Assembly (NCBI GenBank): GCA_905160935.1
Contig: CAJHZI010000091.1
Coordinates: 1 to 64,000 of the forward strand
Source: Enchytraeus crypticus
Lineage: Eukaryota; Annelida; Clitellata; Enchytraeida; Enchytraeidae
Length of the DNA: 64,000 bases
Direction of reading: 5' to 3'
The notes beneath the pieces are model-generated. The model saw only the letters and a program-made list of their open reading frames with translations, had not been told where the DNA came from and did no database searches. A program made the position numbers and the translations under genes. Shown here in pieces: positions 35,407-48,600 of this stretch (the first letter of the stretch is position 1; each line of letters starts with the position of its first letter).

Positions 35407-35519
35407 TATATATTTGCATATATGTATATATATATATAAAGATGTGTATAAATATATATACATATATATAATATACATATATAAATATATATATGCATAT
35501 AAATATATTATATATATAT

Positions 35520-35592
<73 letters not shown>
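35170..35592. repeat. Long (TA)n-rich block
   Basis: About 420 bp of TA dinucleotides with CATG, TGCA and AAATA interruptions, ending in a pure (TA) run of about 70 bp. All the IYIYIY frames on both strands here are artefacts. Confidence 0.95.
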
Positions 35593-35594
<2 letters not shown>

Positions 35595-35969
35595 GGGCCT
35601 ATGGGTAAACAGGATTGTTTTCTCAGGCAATACATAAAATGCCTTAAAATCTCGACCAGTCCCAATTTTATTGGAGATTATTTGGCCATTTGTGTAGATA
35701 TTACTGTGCAATTGCACCAGATTGCAGGTAGATTGTGTTCATTTTGTGTGCAATTCAAATGGTGCATTTTGGATTCTTAGTTTATTCTAAGTTTGGTTTT
35801 GAATTTGAATTTTAGAAAAATACCTTAATTTCGAATGTGAATGTGAATGTCAAACTAGAATACAGGACATCGTTTCGTTCAGTTGGTCGAGTCGAAGCCA
35901 GATTGTCAGACTGAAGCTCAGAGGCAGAGATTCACTACGACCCGATATTGCAAAGCTTATAGCTGATAC
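35593..35969. other. Intergenic, nothing recognised
   Basis: AT-rich single-copy-looking sequence with a short GAATGTGAATGTGAATGT run near 35838. Confidence 0.4.
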
Positions 35970-36195
35970 TTATTAGAATGTCTTAATAGCGTATGGGTAA
36001 CGTCATCAAGTTTTAAATGACAGATCCTTAGGTGAATTGAACCCTCGTGGGATCGAATCCCGCCGCGATGATCTGAGAGTAAAATCTCGGACATTCACTG
36101 GACTGGTTTTACGGTAGTCTAAATTGCCTAAAGATTTACACATGTGGTGTTAAAAGTGAAAAATATCAACGTCATTTCACTATAATGTGTACTTA
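35970..36195 (+). mobile_element. tRNA-derived SINE A, copy 3
   Basis: A-box-like TAGCGTATGGGTAACG, B-box-like GGATCGAATCCC, then the family body AAAATCTCGGACATTCACTG, GATTTACACATGTGGTG and the tail TTCACTATAATG. Confidence 0.85.
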
Positions 36196-36454
36196 CTTTT
36201 TACTTCTTTGATTAAGAGAAGTACACCATTTACTAAGTTAATTTCGCTTAGTCATTTGTTTTCCATTTTAGGATTTAATTTAGTAGTATTTTTATCGTGT
36301 TTGTGATTTGCATTATATATATTCAAAAATTATGGTTTGCTTTAATCGCCATTCTGAATAGTTCAATGTACGGACTGTTCATGTGTTAAATAAAGCGTTC
36401 TGCTTATCTTTTAAGAAAGTATAGTTATCTTAATAAAGCTAAAAGCTAATATCA

Positions 36455-36580
36455 ACAGCGGCTTTTTCACTCACGCACCATTGGTAGTAACGGCCGAGAA
36501 CGGGATTCGAACCTCGTATATAGGCTACTGATATGAGGTCGAGGATCTTACCGACATCGCCACTGGCTCCAGCCAAGTGA
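36455..36580 (-). mobile_element. tRNA-derived SINE B, copy (inverted)
   Basis: On the minus strand: GGAGCCAGTGGCGATGTCGG, TAAGATCCTCGACCTC and an exact B-box GGTTCGAATCC. This is the best-preserved tRNA-like head of family B in the window. Confidence 0.75.
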
Positions 36581-36719
36581 ATCAACAAGTTAACCAACAG
36601 AATAATTATAATAGGCTACAATACAAGCGGAACAGAGCTAGTATCATTTAGTTACCTCTTGCTAAACCAAAATTAAATTAGCAATAGTTTTTTTATTTTA
36701 TAGCATCACTTAGTGTCAT

Positions 36720-37082
36720 GCGGGTAATGAAGTTTTTATCATTCAAAGAGCTAAGCTTAGTTGGTATGGCGTAACTTCTTTTTGCAACGCTTCTTTGGGC
36801 TTGATAAGAATGTGGGTTTAGTGAGGGCATAAGCGGAGCCAGCAAGTGGTCAGGATTTTAACAGACTGCCCTAAATAGCTTACTGTCAGCTGACAAGCAG
36901 AGATTCTAAAATGTTTGCTCTTTGTTATAAAAACCAGCCCTTTTTGCACGTCTTAAAAATGCTTCTAGGCGGTTTCTATCATCAGCAGAAGTAAACCCCC
37001 ACCAAAATTGTGAGGCGTAGAGTAAGAAGCATGATAAGCATGCACCTCTAACTACCAAGAAGCTTAAGAAATCTAACCATTG
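36720..37082 (-). mobile_element. LINE (CR1/Jockey-like) RT C-terminal segment and 3' end
   Basis: The minus strand encodes LLYASQFWWGFTSADDRNRL and EAFLRRAKRAGF, typical of the end of a LINE reverse transcriptase, followed in shifted frames by a C-terminal tail (NPDHLLAPLMPS, NDKNFITRM). It joins directly to an inverted upstream segment at about 37066-37082. Confidence 0.8.
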
Positions 37083-37640
37083 GTACACTTCTGATCTGAG
37101 AAAGCTAAAGGCTGTATGCTGTAGAGCTGAAAGAAAGTGGCGTCATACCCATTCCGATTTTTGGAAAACTGTTTCTAGTTTGCAACACAAGATTTATCGT
37201 ACTGCCATTGCTAATGCTAAGAAAGAGTAGCCTACTACTCCTCTTTGGACAGTAAAGATGTGAATGTCAGGAGATTATGGAAAACTGTTAATGATCTTTT
37301 ACATACATGTAAATCTACATGTATTTCTCCTTCTCTTCCTTCTACTCCAGTTGAGTCACGGCCTGAACAATTTTCTGGTTACTTTACAGATACGAAAAGC
37401 AATCGTAGAGCATCTACCACTTCAGCTCCTAACTCTACTCCTCATATTCTAGTAGAGACTCAATCCAAGGATGAGCTTTCTAATTTCATTCCAGTCATAA
37501 TTGACGAGATTACTAAATTAGTTTTAGACTCTCAGCCAAACATTGTGACTTGGACCCTATCCCAACCTCTCTTTTAAAGAAATGTAGGCCTACTTATATA
37601 CTCGCTCCTGTATTAACATTGATTGTTAATGAATAATAAA
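37066..37640 (+). mobile_element. LINE (CR1/Jockey-like) mid-segment, inverted relative to its 3' part
   Basis: The plus strand encodes WYTSDLRKLKAVCCRAERKW, then NVRRLWKTVNDLLH, the region between endonuclease and reverse transcriptase, ending with the RT start LDPIPTSLLKKC (37550-37585). It has stops and shifts (TAG at about 37228, one shift near 37545). It stands head to head with the C-terminal segment. Confidence 0.82.
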
Positions 37641-37799
37641 ATAATAAATAATAAAATTTAATGAATCTAATATAATTATACACTAAATTAAACCAGGTTG
37701 TAATGGTAATTATATGATTGTTTACTGCAAAAAATAAAGCCTAACTATCACTGAAAGAACATATTAAGTCTAGATATACATGAAACTGTTCAGCCTTTA

Positions 37800-38400
37800 T
37801 ATCTCTGAAAGTACAAAACCAAGACATCACTGAAAGTACAAAATATAGATATCAATGAATGTACAAAACCTGGATATCACTGAAAATACAAAACCTTAAC
37901 ATCACCGAAAGTACAAACCTAGATATTACAAAGAGTACAAAACCTAGATATCACTGAAAGTACAAAACCGAGATATCCCATATAGTACAAAACCTAGATA
38001 GCACTGAAAGTACAAAACCTAGATAGCACTAAAAGTACAAAACCTAGATATCTCTTAAAGTACAAAACCTAGATAGCACTGAAAGTACAAAACCTAGATA
38101 CCCCTTAAAGTACAAAACCTAGAGAGAACTGAAAGTACAAAACCTAGATAGCACTGAAAGTACAAAACCTAGATAGCGCTGAAAGTACAAAATCTGGATA
38201 TCACAGAGAATACAAAACCTGGATATCTCTGAAAGTATAAGCTTAGATATCACTGAAAGCACAAAACCTGAACATCAATGAAAGTACAGTACCTAGATAT
38301 CACAGACAGTACAAAATCTAGATAGCACTGAAAGTAGAAACCTGGATATTACAGCAGGTACAAAATCTGGATATCACTGAAATTATACAACCTTAATAAC
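37800..38400. repeat. 25-bp minisatellite
   Basis: About 24 units of CACTGAAAGTACAAAACCTA plus GATAG, with variants (TATCACT, CTCTTAA). Order and variants show local homogenisation in 38000-38160. Confidence 0.95.
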
Positions 38401-38734
38401 CACTGATGGTATAAAAACTTTATAAAGTCTGGATTGTACATAAATTTCAGAAATTACGGTCTCTGCAACAGAAACTTTAATGACAATGAGATTAAACTAG
38501 GTTTAGTCAGATGATTTTTCATTCGTTTTTGTAACTTAAACTAATTCTATGTGTCTAAAAACTTTTCACGTACGCATGTAAACCTCTCTGAGGCAACAGG
38601 TTCGCAAATATTTGACGTCCATGACATTGCCTTATAGCGAGGAATCGGACTTTAAATTCTTATTGATTGATTAATAAACTTTCAATCACAAATGAGTGGG
38701 ATCGTAATCCTCTAACAGCAGTCGTTAGCTTCTT

Positions 38735-38960
38735 TCATCATCATCTTCCCTTAAATCCCTGTTTAACCAGGGTCGGGATACGAAGAGACTTTCTTCAGTC
38801 CTCCCTGTTCCACACCATATCATCAGTCAATCCCCTATTTTTCATGTCCTTCTTAATTACCGAAACCCAAGGCAATTGTGGTCTACCTATCTCTAGCTTA
38901 ACATCCGGTTCTTCCCTCAAAACTCTCTTTACTACATCTGTAAAGTCGATAGCTTCTTTA
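38735..38960 (-). mobile_element. RTE-like LINE 3' part (inverted)
   Basis: (ATC)n, CCTGTTTAACCAGGGTCGGG, GATACGAAGAGACTTTCTTC, then a segment (CAAGGCAATTGTGGTCTACC) that matches the RT C-terminal part of the copy at 58585-58915. Confidence 0.7.
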
Positions 38961-39186
38961 AATTAAATAATAACTTCTCTTTATTAAATAACTCCTATAT
39001 CTGCATTACAATACACCTCAAGTTACACCTCGTTCACCCAGCACTTCATGTACACGTCGATAACTGTAATCTGCAATGCTAAAAGTTCCCTCACGAGTTT
39101 TAAGGAAGTAGGGTGTAAACTAAATCGAGTCACAACTTTGCTATACTTCGCCTGTTTATAGATTTTATGAAGAGATCGTACCAGAA

Positions 39187-39437
39187 TGTTTAAATAGCTC
39201 AGGGATAAGGATAAGAGCGGTAGGTAACGTCATGAAATTTGAAATGGGGCCTAACTGTTCCAAAGGTACTGGTGTCAATTTCCGGTGGAGTCGATCAGAG
39301 ACTAAAATATTATCGGATATTCACAGAAAGGGTAAAATGGATAATGAATTAAACTGCCTAATGGTTAAACAATTGGTTTAAAAGTGATCGACATCATCAC
39401 TGATGATCAATTAATTCACTATAATCTTTGTTTAACT
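39187..39437 (+). mobile_element. Diverged SINE A, copy 4
   Basis: Shares TAACGTCATGAAATTTGAAATG, GGATATTCACAGAAAGGG, AATTGGTTTAAAAGTGAT and TTCACTATAATCTTTGTTTA. The head is more decayed than in its neighbour. Confidence 0.65.
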
Positions 39438-39461
39438 TCCAACTTTATCATTACCAATTTA

Positions 39462-39680
39462 ATGAATGTCTCAATAGCGCAATGGCAAGAGGCATCAGGT
39501 AACGTCATAAAATATTAAACGACAAATCCTTAGGTGGGTTCGAATCCCAGCCACGCTGATCTAAGAGTAAAATCTCGAACATTCACTAGACTGGTTATAC
39601 GAAAAATGGAATAAATTGCCTAACAATTTAAACATGTGGTATTAAAAGTGATAGATACCAACGTAGTAGATCATATTAGT
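39462..39680 (+). mobile_element. tRNA-derived SINE A, copy 5
   Basis: A-box-like TAGCGCAATGGCAAGAGG, exact B-box GGTTCGAATCCC, body AAAATCTCGAACATTCACTA and AACATGTGGTATTAAAAGTG. It follows copy 4 in direct tandem by 25 bp. Confidence 0.85.
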
Positions 39681-39944
39681 ATATTGCGTTTTTTATTAGT
39701 CACATAATCTTTTATATTGTTTCATCATCATGTTATGACAATGAGATACAAATAAAAATCTAAAATTTAAAAAATTCGTTTAGTATCTAATCTGCCACCG
39801 GGTGCTCTAGCCAGAGTGGTAGCAGATCAAACAGTATCATACAGACATGTCAAAACTGTCATGTGTACAGGTACTAAAGCATAGTCAATAGGCCTACTTC
39901 AGAAAGTGCACATTTCATAACACAATAATAATATTTTAAAAACT

Positions 39945-40180
39945 TCCGTTTAGCGTGCCGTTAATCCCTATTCGGGGTCGACACGGAGGGGACTAGAAAA
40001 GAAATGGAACATTAAGGTCGGCTATCCATCGGCACGACATCAACAAGTGTACACGACTAGGTTTTTATTCGCCCTCTTCCGAGGGGCGAATAAAAATCAC
40101 GTCGCTACGCAGTCTCGAACTCGCGATCTCTCTTCAAGAGGCGAGCTATTAACCACTGTAACACGAGGTGTTCCTAATAT
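39945..40180 (-). mobile_element. tRNA-derived SINE, family C
   Basis: On the minus strand: ACAGTGGTTAATAGCTCGCC (A-box-like) and GCGAGTTCGAGACTG (B-box-like), followed by a body with GCCCCTCGGAAGAGGGCGAA, a short hairpin. Only one copy is in the window, so family status is an inference. Confidence 0.6.
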
Positions 40181-40439
40181 TATATTAAGAAATTTAGTAA
40201 AAATAGTATACATAATTAATAAGAGTAATAAATTGTGACGAATAATTCTAATCATGTTACTATAAATAATAACAAAAACGAAAAGAAATAATGTAGATTT
40301 GCCCAAATAAATACCTAAGACAATAATTTAAAGCTAATCATTTATTTTTCTTTCCGTGTCTCTGTAAAAGTTTTTGCGATTCGTCTGGTAGCGTTGACTG
40401 TCCCGAGTGACTCTTGGGTCCTTTCTTGTCGCTATTCTA

Positions 40440-41280
40440 AAGCATAAATACAATAGTGACACTGAAATAACATAAATACAATAAAAACACTGGACTACAA
40501 TAAATACACAGTACATAATATATAAATGCATCAATGACACTGAAATACCATAAATATAATAAAAACACTGGACTACAATAAATACACTGTTACATAAATG
40601 CATCAATGACACTGAAATACTATAAATACAATAAAAACACTGGACTACAATAAATACACAGTACATAAATGCATCAATGACACTGAAATACTATAAATAC
40701 AATAAAAACACTGGACTACAATAAATACACAGTACATAAATGCATCAATGACACTGAAATACTATAAATACAATAAAAACACTGGACTACAATAAATACA
40801 CAGTACATAAATGCATCAATAACACTGAAATACTATAAATATAATAAAAACACTGGACTACAATAAATACACAGTACATAAATGCATCAATGACACTGAA
40901 ATACTATAAATATAATAAAAACACTGGACTACACTAAATACACTGTTACATAAATGCATCAATGACACTGAAATACCATAAATACAATAAAAACACTGGA
41001 CTACAATAAATACACAGTACATAAATGCATCAATGACACTGAAATACTATAAATACAATAACAACACTGGACTACAATAAATACACAGTTATATAAATGC
41101 ACGAATAAAACTGAAATAATACATTAAATACATTACAAACACTGGACTAGAATAAATACACAGTTACACAAATATATCAATGACTAAAATAACTTAAATA
41201 CAATGAAAACACTGGACTACAATAAATACACAGTTACATAAATACATCAAAAACACTGAAATGCCATAAATAGAGATGTG
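40440..41280. repeat. 71-bp minisatellite
   Basis: About 11-12 units, each containing TAAATGCATCAATGACACTG, AAATACTATAAATACAATAA, AAACACTGGACTACAATAAA and TACACAGTACA. Central units are nearly identical; the right-hand units are more diverged. Confidence 0.95.
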
Positions 41281-41629
41281 AGCTTGTTTTAAAACAAATG
41301 TTGTTTTTTTTAACTTTCTTTTGTTTTAAAACAACGAATAAAAACACAAAAAAACAACAACAACAATTTTCTTTAAAAATTAAAAAAATTACATTTTAGT
41401 TTCTTTGTAGTTTGTATTGTATCTTTTGCAAAAAACTAATTATCATTATATAAATTAGAAATGCAGTACTAATAGAATATATCACAGTTATTGAATATTC
41501 ATTCTCCAGGAAAATGACTCAGTGATTTACAAATTATTATTTCTTTCAGAAACTATAGTTATTCATAAACACTATTTATAAATCTAGACTTAAACTATAT
41601 TAAAAAAACTTAGCAATAACATGTACATA

Positions 41630-41887
41630 TTTTTTCCAAAATATATGCAGGATTTTAGGCATTTAAGATTTTCCTCTCACATTAGTACGGGTATGAGTTT
41701 GGGTGGGGGTAAGATACGAGGAAACACTCACTCTATGAGCCGAGCGCAGTAGTGAAAAAAATGTGAGCTCCCCCCACACACCATTTTTCTGGTTGCTTCA
41801 CATGTCTCGAAGAAGGTAAAAAATGTGTACACTCTCAACATAAAATTTCGGGCCCCCCACCTTAAAAAATTCCTGGATCCGCCCCTG
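41630..41887. mobile_element. 5'-truncated copy of the 719-bp hAT-like MITE
   Basis: Matches the 30290-30530 part of the other element (ATTTAGGCAT..., TATGAGTTTGGGTGGGGG, ACTCACTCTATGAGCCGAGC, GTCTCGAAGAAGG) and ends in the same terminus CCTGGATCCGCCCCTG. Confidence 0.8.
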
Positions 41888-42634
41888 CACATACGCATTT
41901 ACATAAATGCACATTACACAGTAACTCATCAGCGTGATACTTCAATTCTTGAGTAGATGGTCATGAAAACTTGAAAACTATTATTTTTGCTTCGAACGAT
42001 CAAGAACCTCACAGGTTTTGATTTTTTTGCATTATTAGTGGATTTATGTTTAACATGGGTAGGCCCCAGAAGACATAAAGGCAAATGTTTACTTAACAGT
42101 CTTGATTTTATTTGCTGGCGTTATATTATTTTCAGGTTCTATCGTTGCAGTTTTTTATTTAATTTAATTATATTTAAACAAAATTATGGAATTCAACAAA
42201 AGAATTTAATTTTGGATTTTGTCATTGTATCACTTCATTTTATTAAATACAAGTTTTTATCACCGATGCTCCTCATTGTAAGCATTTGTAATATTTAAAT
42301 GATTGATTTTAACTGCTTTTAAGGCAGATTCTCTCCCTTAGTGCACTGCCTGCTAGCAGATCCATGGTATATAACGCCGCCACTCATCGCTATCTTCCGT
42401 TCTCCTCTTCGTGTCCACATACGAGTGGATCTTTAAATCATCTAACATTCCTTTTGATACACCATCATTCTTAGGGGATTCTGCTTATGACAAGATGGGC
42501 CCCTATGCCTTCCTCAGCTTCGACTAACATTTACTGGGAAGGGGCGTCATTCCCTGAAAAAACAATCCTATTTACCCATTTAAAACATATTATATGTATG
42601 AAAATGCGCCTTGAAGACGCCACTCAGCAGAGCA

Positions 42635-45600
42635 CTAGAGAGCGAGACAGAGATAACTAAACGCAGTTAAACTAAATACCTTATCTTTGATATAACCATG
42701 TTGTTCAAGCAACTGTCTAGTACAGTTGTTGATATGTTTGAATCTATCTGGACCTAAGTGAATCCCTCCGTACCACCGCGTTACAACTACCATCACATTT
42801 CTGGCATCCACTATCTGCAATGACAAAATGAATAACAGAAGTATTGATTTTATATTAATGGCCTACTATACGCAATCTTGAGATAAATAAATACTATTCG
42901 TTTGAAACCATTGGCACCTAAACAATGCTATCTGTAAAATTTAATAATAGATAACAATTTAGAATTAAATTTAATAATAATATTAATATTGATGAATATG
43001 ACCAGAAGCATACTGCAGATAGTTAAGCTTTTTGTCTAAATATTGTTTTGGTCTAATAAATCTTTTATCTTATTATTATCTTATTCTGTTTCTATTTTAT
43101 TAGTTTTATCTCAATAGTGCTCGATGTTGTTCTTTGATGACTGTAGCACTGTATTTTTTGCCATTGTGGTTATTAAGCAAAGTTTATCTACTACTACTAA
43201 TCTAATCTAAATGTACCAACAGTTTTCGATAATAAATAAATGACAACCATGTTGATAGTAAATCACCAGAGATGATATATCTGAGATGAGAATCCAAACC
43301 CACCTGCTAATCAGGCCCTAGAAATAACATCATGACAATACAGCTCAATTCCATTTGCTATAACTGACTTAACTGATTCTTGTTTACAACTTATTTCTAG
43401 TAATTTGGTCAAATTTGTAGAAATTATTGCTATTAATTTATATTTTAGGGAAAGTTTTGGAAAGTGGTAATTAAGTACAGCAATTATAAAATAGCCTGGT
43501 ACACGATAAAGGACTGAATCGGTGGAATGTTAGCAAATTGTTCGACAGCAAATGAGTAGGAGCAGGGTTCAACTTCAGTGTATCATTGACATGCTATCGA
43601 GGAGGAAACTGACGTTAAACTTGACCTCTAACGACTGGAATGATGTAATGAAGCAGGACACTGACGTTAAACTTGACCTCTAACGACTGGAATGATGTAA
43701 TGGAGCAGGAAACTGACGTTAAACTTGACCTCTAACGACTGGAATAATGTAATGGAATCATACTTCGAGCAAATGAAGCATTCTGGACCCAGCATGTGTC
43801 TCTCCATCGTCCTCACACCCTGTCATCATAGCTCCACCCCCACAGCTAATTCTACAACAACGTCAGAGCCGTCCAAAACAACATCCAGCAATTATCTTAC
43901 GATCAAAATCATCAATGCAATCCTGATTGGTCAGATAGAGACGTGGGTTGAGCCAGTAGCATGAACAGCTAGGTGTTTAGCTGTGGATCAATAGGTGCAA
44001 AATTCAAATTTAGTGCTCATCCTGTCATCGACATGATTTATAGACATGGAGTGGACATTAAATTAGGTCTTAGCCAATTTTACAGCAAGACTGTCAAAAC
44101 TAATAAATTCCTATTCGATAGCTAGAAGTAGTTATTAGCTAATATAATTACGCCAGTTACTACATGCCACCAATTAATTGCTGAAGAGGCTGTAGCAATT
44201 AACTGCTAAATTGCTAAAGTCGTATGCATTGAAAGAGCTCCGAATTTAAAAATAACGAATATCACGACTACATAAAGCATTAATTTGTTACTGGTATGGT
44301 AAGCTAACTCTGTACCTGACTAAGAGGCCGTGTGCATTCTTTCTTTGGACTGGTATTTAGAATTTTCCACCATTTTGAACCCTTTCTTTATTTTGCTCAT
44401 CGGCTTGGATTGGGTTCATTAGTGCTCCATGTTTTTATTGACAACAGTAGCAGCTTAATTTTTGCACTTGATGTCGATGTTCAATTTCTCTTAAGGCAAA
44501 ACAGCACAACTAACTACGAAGAAAATATATAACAACAATCAGAAGTCTTTTAAACGCCAATCAAGAAAATTAAATGCAAAAATTCCTATACGGCATAAAA
44601 AGAAATGAAAAATACCTTCTTGCTGTTGAGAAATAAAAATGCTATATAAATAAGCTTACCTATACGCCACAATGTTGTGAGTTGCATCAGCTATTTTCTT
44701 TGATTCAAGTAAACTGTTCATAACCATCTGAACCTAGTTCACATACAATAAATACAGATAGATTAACTTTTACAGTAGATACAGGCTGCAGTGTACCTGT
44801 CAACTAGAGAAAATTCAATTATTTATACAAAATTATCAATAATATTTCATACAATAAATTTAAAAATGCTAAATTAAAACAGCAGATACATTAACAAGAC
44901 AAGGCTTTGCATTAAAGAAAATGACACCTGAAGTGGTACAAGGAAACAAAGCAGAGCTTCTCATCTTAAACACGTATAAGTGACGGATGATAAAAATACT
45001 TCACGCACACACCTAGTGATCCACAGCCTGAAATTTAACGGAACAAGCCATTGGCTCAGTGAAATGCCGATAGACACGCTAGAAGCGATTTAGAGCTGGG
45101 CCCTGTGCAATTAACGGTGTTCTCCTGTTGTTTACAGTATTCAGTGACTACTAATTTTCGGAAACTACTCGAGGCTTCCTTTAGAGCTGAGGTACGGGAG
45201 ATCACGCTACCGATAGACTTGGGTCACAATACCCATTGAATCCGTTATGTCTAAGAATAACTCACACGAACGCAGTATAAATGATTAGTACAACTATTAT
45301 ATTCCAAACGATTAGCTATTAGTACACATCGGTTAAGTGCTTACCGCTAACTTACAATAGTCTACGAGTAACTCTTACCACGAGCTGGAGCAAGAGTCCA
45401 GAGCGCTTAGACAGTAATCACGGCTAAGGCTGGGGACTTAACACTTGAATAACTAAGACTAGAACTATAACACACACACATCGACTAGGCATGTTGGGCG
45501 CCTGCTTTTATAGGAACTGCTGAGGCATCAGAAGACATCATGAATGAGACAGGAAGGTAAACTGAAAGATAGATGATGATATGGGCAGAGATAGAAGAAG

Positions 45601-48600
45601 AGCCACAAATCAAATGACGAAAGCGTATGGACAAATAGATGATGTAATAAGAAGAGATATAAGAAGAAATACAAAGAATGAAAGCATACGGACAGTTACA
45701 AGAAGCGATATGAGAAGACATCATCATAGGCTCACTCGGGAATGAGACATACGCAGCAATAGTTAGAAGGAGACACAAGCATATCGCGGTACGCCAAGCA
45801 ATATACATGAACACATATATATATAGCCTATTAAGTCTCACAACAGATTACGTTTTAGTTTAGTTAATGGAAGAGCACCTGTCACAAATAATTCATTTAC
45901 TATATAATATTATGTTTGTTCGCAGATGGAGATAAGGTAGATATACTATTATAACATAATCACATAATGAATATTAAAGTCAGAAGAGATTATATGATTA
46001 TCTGTCACTGGATATATGATGATCTATCATTACTTGGATATTGTCTTTCAAAGATTATAGGTTTTATATTGAATCGTGTACAAATGGTAAGTGCATTTAT
46101 TATCCATTCCTGTACAGGCCCCATTCATACTCAAAGTCAGCTTGTTTAGTAAGAGCAAACAATCGACCTACAAGTTGATCTCCATGTATATATATACGTG
46201 TATATGAATCTCTATTACACCATCAAAACGTGGTAGCAAGTTACATATAATAAACAAGCAAAAAATACCAACAGTGTATTAAAACAAATACAGCTGCATT
46301 GAAAGTAAACCAAAATAAAATAAAAATATACAGCATAGAATCTCCTAATTATCTACTTAATGCATGGCTAGTTAGACCTTTCGCATTATTTATATTATTT
46401 ATTATTCATTATTTATCTCTCAACGTAATTTACTAACCTTAAAATAACTACTACCTATGAAAATACAGCTTCCAGGTGGGTTTCCATTAAATTTCTCTGT
46501 TTCAGCTTAATCTCATTTTAAGACACGAGCATGGTTTGAATGGCCTATTTTGTATGGGGCTGGAGTCAACAAAGGAAGCATTGCACACCGCATAATCCGA
46601 TTTCTGAATTTTATGATTTAAGTAAATCAGATTCAATACGTGAAATAGTTTACAAAGTTATTTTCAGTTAAATATATAAAGCATATACGAGCAATATAAC
46701 ATGTTAATGACGCTAAGTACAGCAATTAACATCACAAGATTTACTTTTATCAAAACAACATGCACATAAATTACAAATCACTTCTCTAATTTAAGAACAG
46801 GTTCTTCGAAAATATATGTCGAGTTAATTGTTAAAAATATTAAATGAAATCAGAAAAACCTGAGCTTTGTGTTCCACAGGAGCCAAGTGGCCCTGAAAGA
46901 CGCTCTTTCTATCTTTTACTATTTCACCATGATGTATTACAGGAAGCCCAATTTCTAAACATATACAACAGAGAATTCATTTACAATTCGTTCAGGAATT
47001 CAAGGTATTTGAATTTTCATTGTATATATTCCTATTCGTTCTTTTCTTATTCTCATTTACAACTTTTAAAAGTATAGATAAGATATTTGGCATTCTAGCG
47101 ATATAGAACAAATTCTTCATATCACAGATAAGCATTTTCAAAAAGTACATATATATAAACATTAAAAAGTTTTTTTACTCAAACAAATACTAAAAGTAAG
47201 TCTTTGCATTAGCTCGCTCAAAATGACCGGCTAATATTGAGACTTTAGAGGAATGCCACACACTATTTAAGAAATTTACGCAATGAACTGAGCAAAATAG
47301 AATTACCTAATAAATATTTGGAGTATAATTCAATTATTTAGTGAAAGAAACTTCATCTAAACAACCTGGTTTCATATTAACTCATGCAATCGAGGATGGA
47401 TTATAATGGGTAGCGGGACAAATTGTTTACTATCTCACCTTCATCACTAGTAGCAGAATCCAATGTATCCAGTTTAGATGAAGCATGGACATGTAGCTTG
47501 GGATCGAATCCGTATTCGTCCTCGTAATCTTCGTCGCTCTCTTTGCTGTGTTCTTCAGTGGTCACTTTCTTATCAGCTTCGTGTGATAGCGAAGATATCT
47601 CTAAAATGAAAATACACAAATTAATTGTAGAGAACTACAAAATGTTCTTTTTATTACAGATTTTACAGTATCTTATAATTATGCTAGCAGCTTCTTTTCT
47701 TCGGCTGGAGCCAGTGACGACGTCTGAAAGATACTCGACCGCGGATCAGTATATGGAGTTCAAATCCTGGGCTCGCCCGTCACTGACAACATGGCTTTCG
47801 AGTGAGGAAACTGACGTTAACCTTAGCTTTACCAGCTTCTTTAGCTTTCTTTATAATTATCATCATCATGATCATCTTCCCTTGAATCCCAATTTAACTA
47901 TGGTCCGGATACAAATAGAAAAATATCCATTCACTTTAGAAAGTTTGTAGCAATTTCGGCCTAGGCGCTCATCAACCATACAAATGCCTTCTTTAGGTTG
48001 ACTTCTTTATAGTATATATCAAATAGTTACAACATAACTATCAGCAGCTTTATCCTATAATACTTTTAAAATTAATTTACTATGTTAAATGTAACTAAAT
48101 ATCTTTGACGTATTAAAGAAGAATAATACAAGTTATTTAAGAAATATTTAATACATACGATTTAAAAAGGATTTATCTAGATGACCGAACACATCTATAT
48201 GAAGCGAATTTAATAAAATCTCAGAATCTGAGAGGCTACCTGCTGGACTTTCAGTCAAATTTGTTTTCTTTAAGAGAAACTCTCTCAAGGCTTCGACCCA
48301 TTTGAATATTATGCATTCGCCTATATTATCACTGCAAGATAAAAACAAACAAATAAGCTTTCGCAAATGATTAGATCAAATCAACAACAGAAATAACTAA
48401 TTTAATCTATTACAACTATTCACAAAATCACAACAATTTCATAATTATGTTACTACTACTCAATGTCACGCCCCATTTGCCTCAGAGTTACTGCTCATTT
48501 TTTATTCAGTGTGAATTGCCATCTCTCCATAAAATGAAAGATAAATAATTTTATCACAATAATTTTAAATCATTTACTTAAGTACTTATAATTTCAGAAA

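Noticed and set aside
35119-35780. Several IYIYIY-type frames on both strands
   Set aside because: Products of (TA)n microsatellites.
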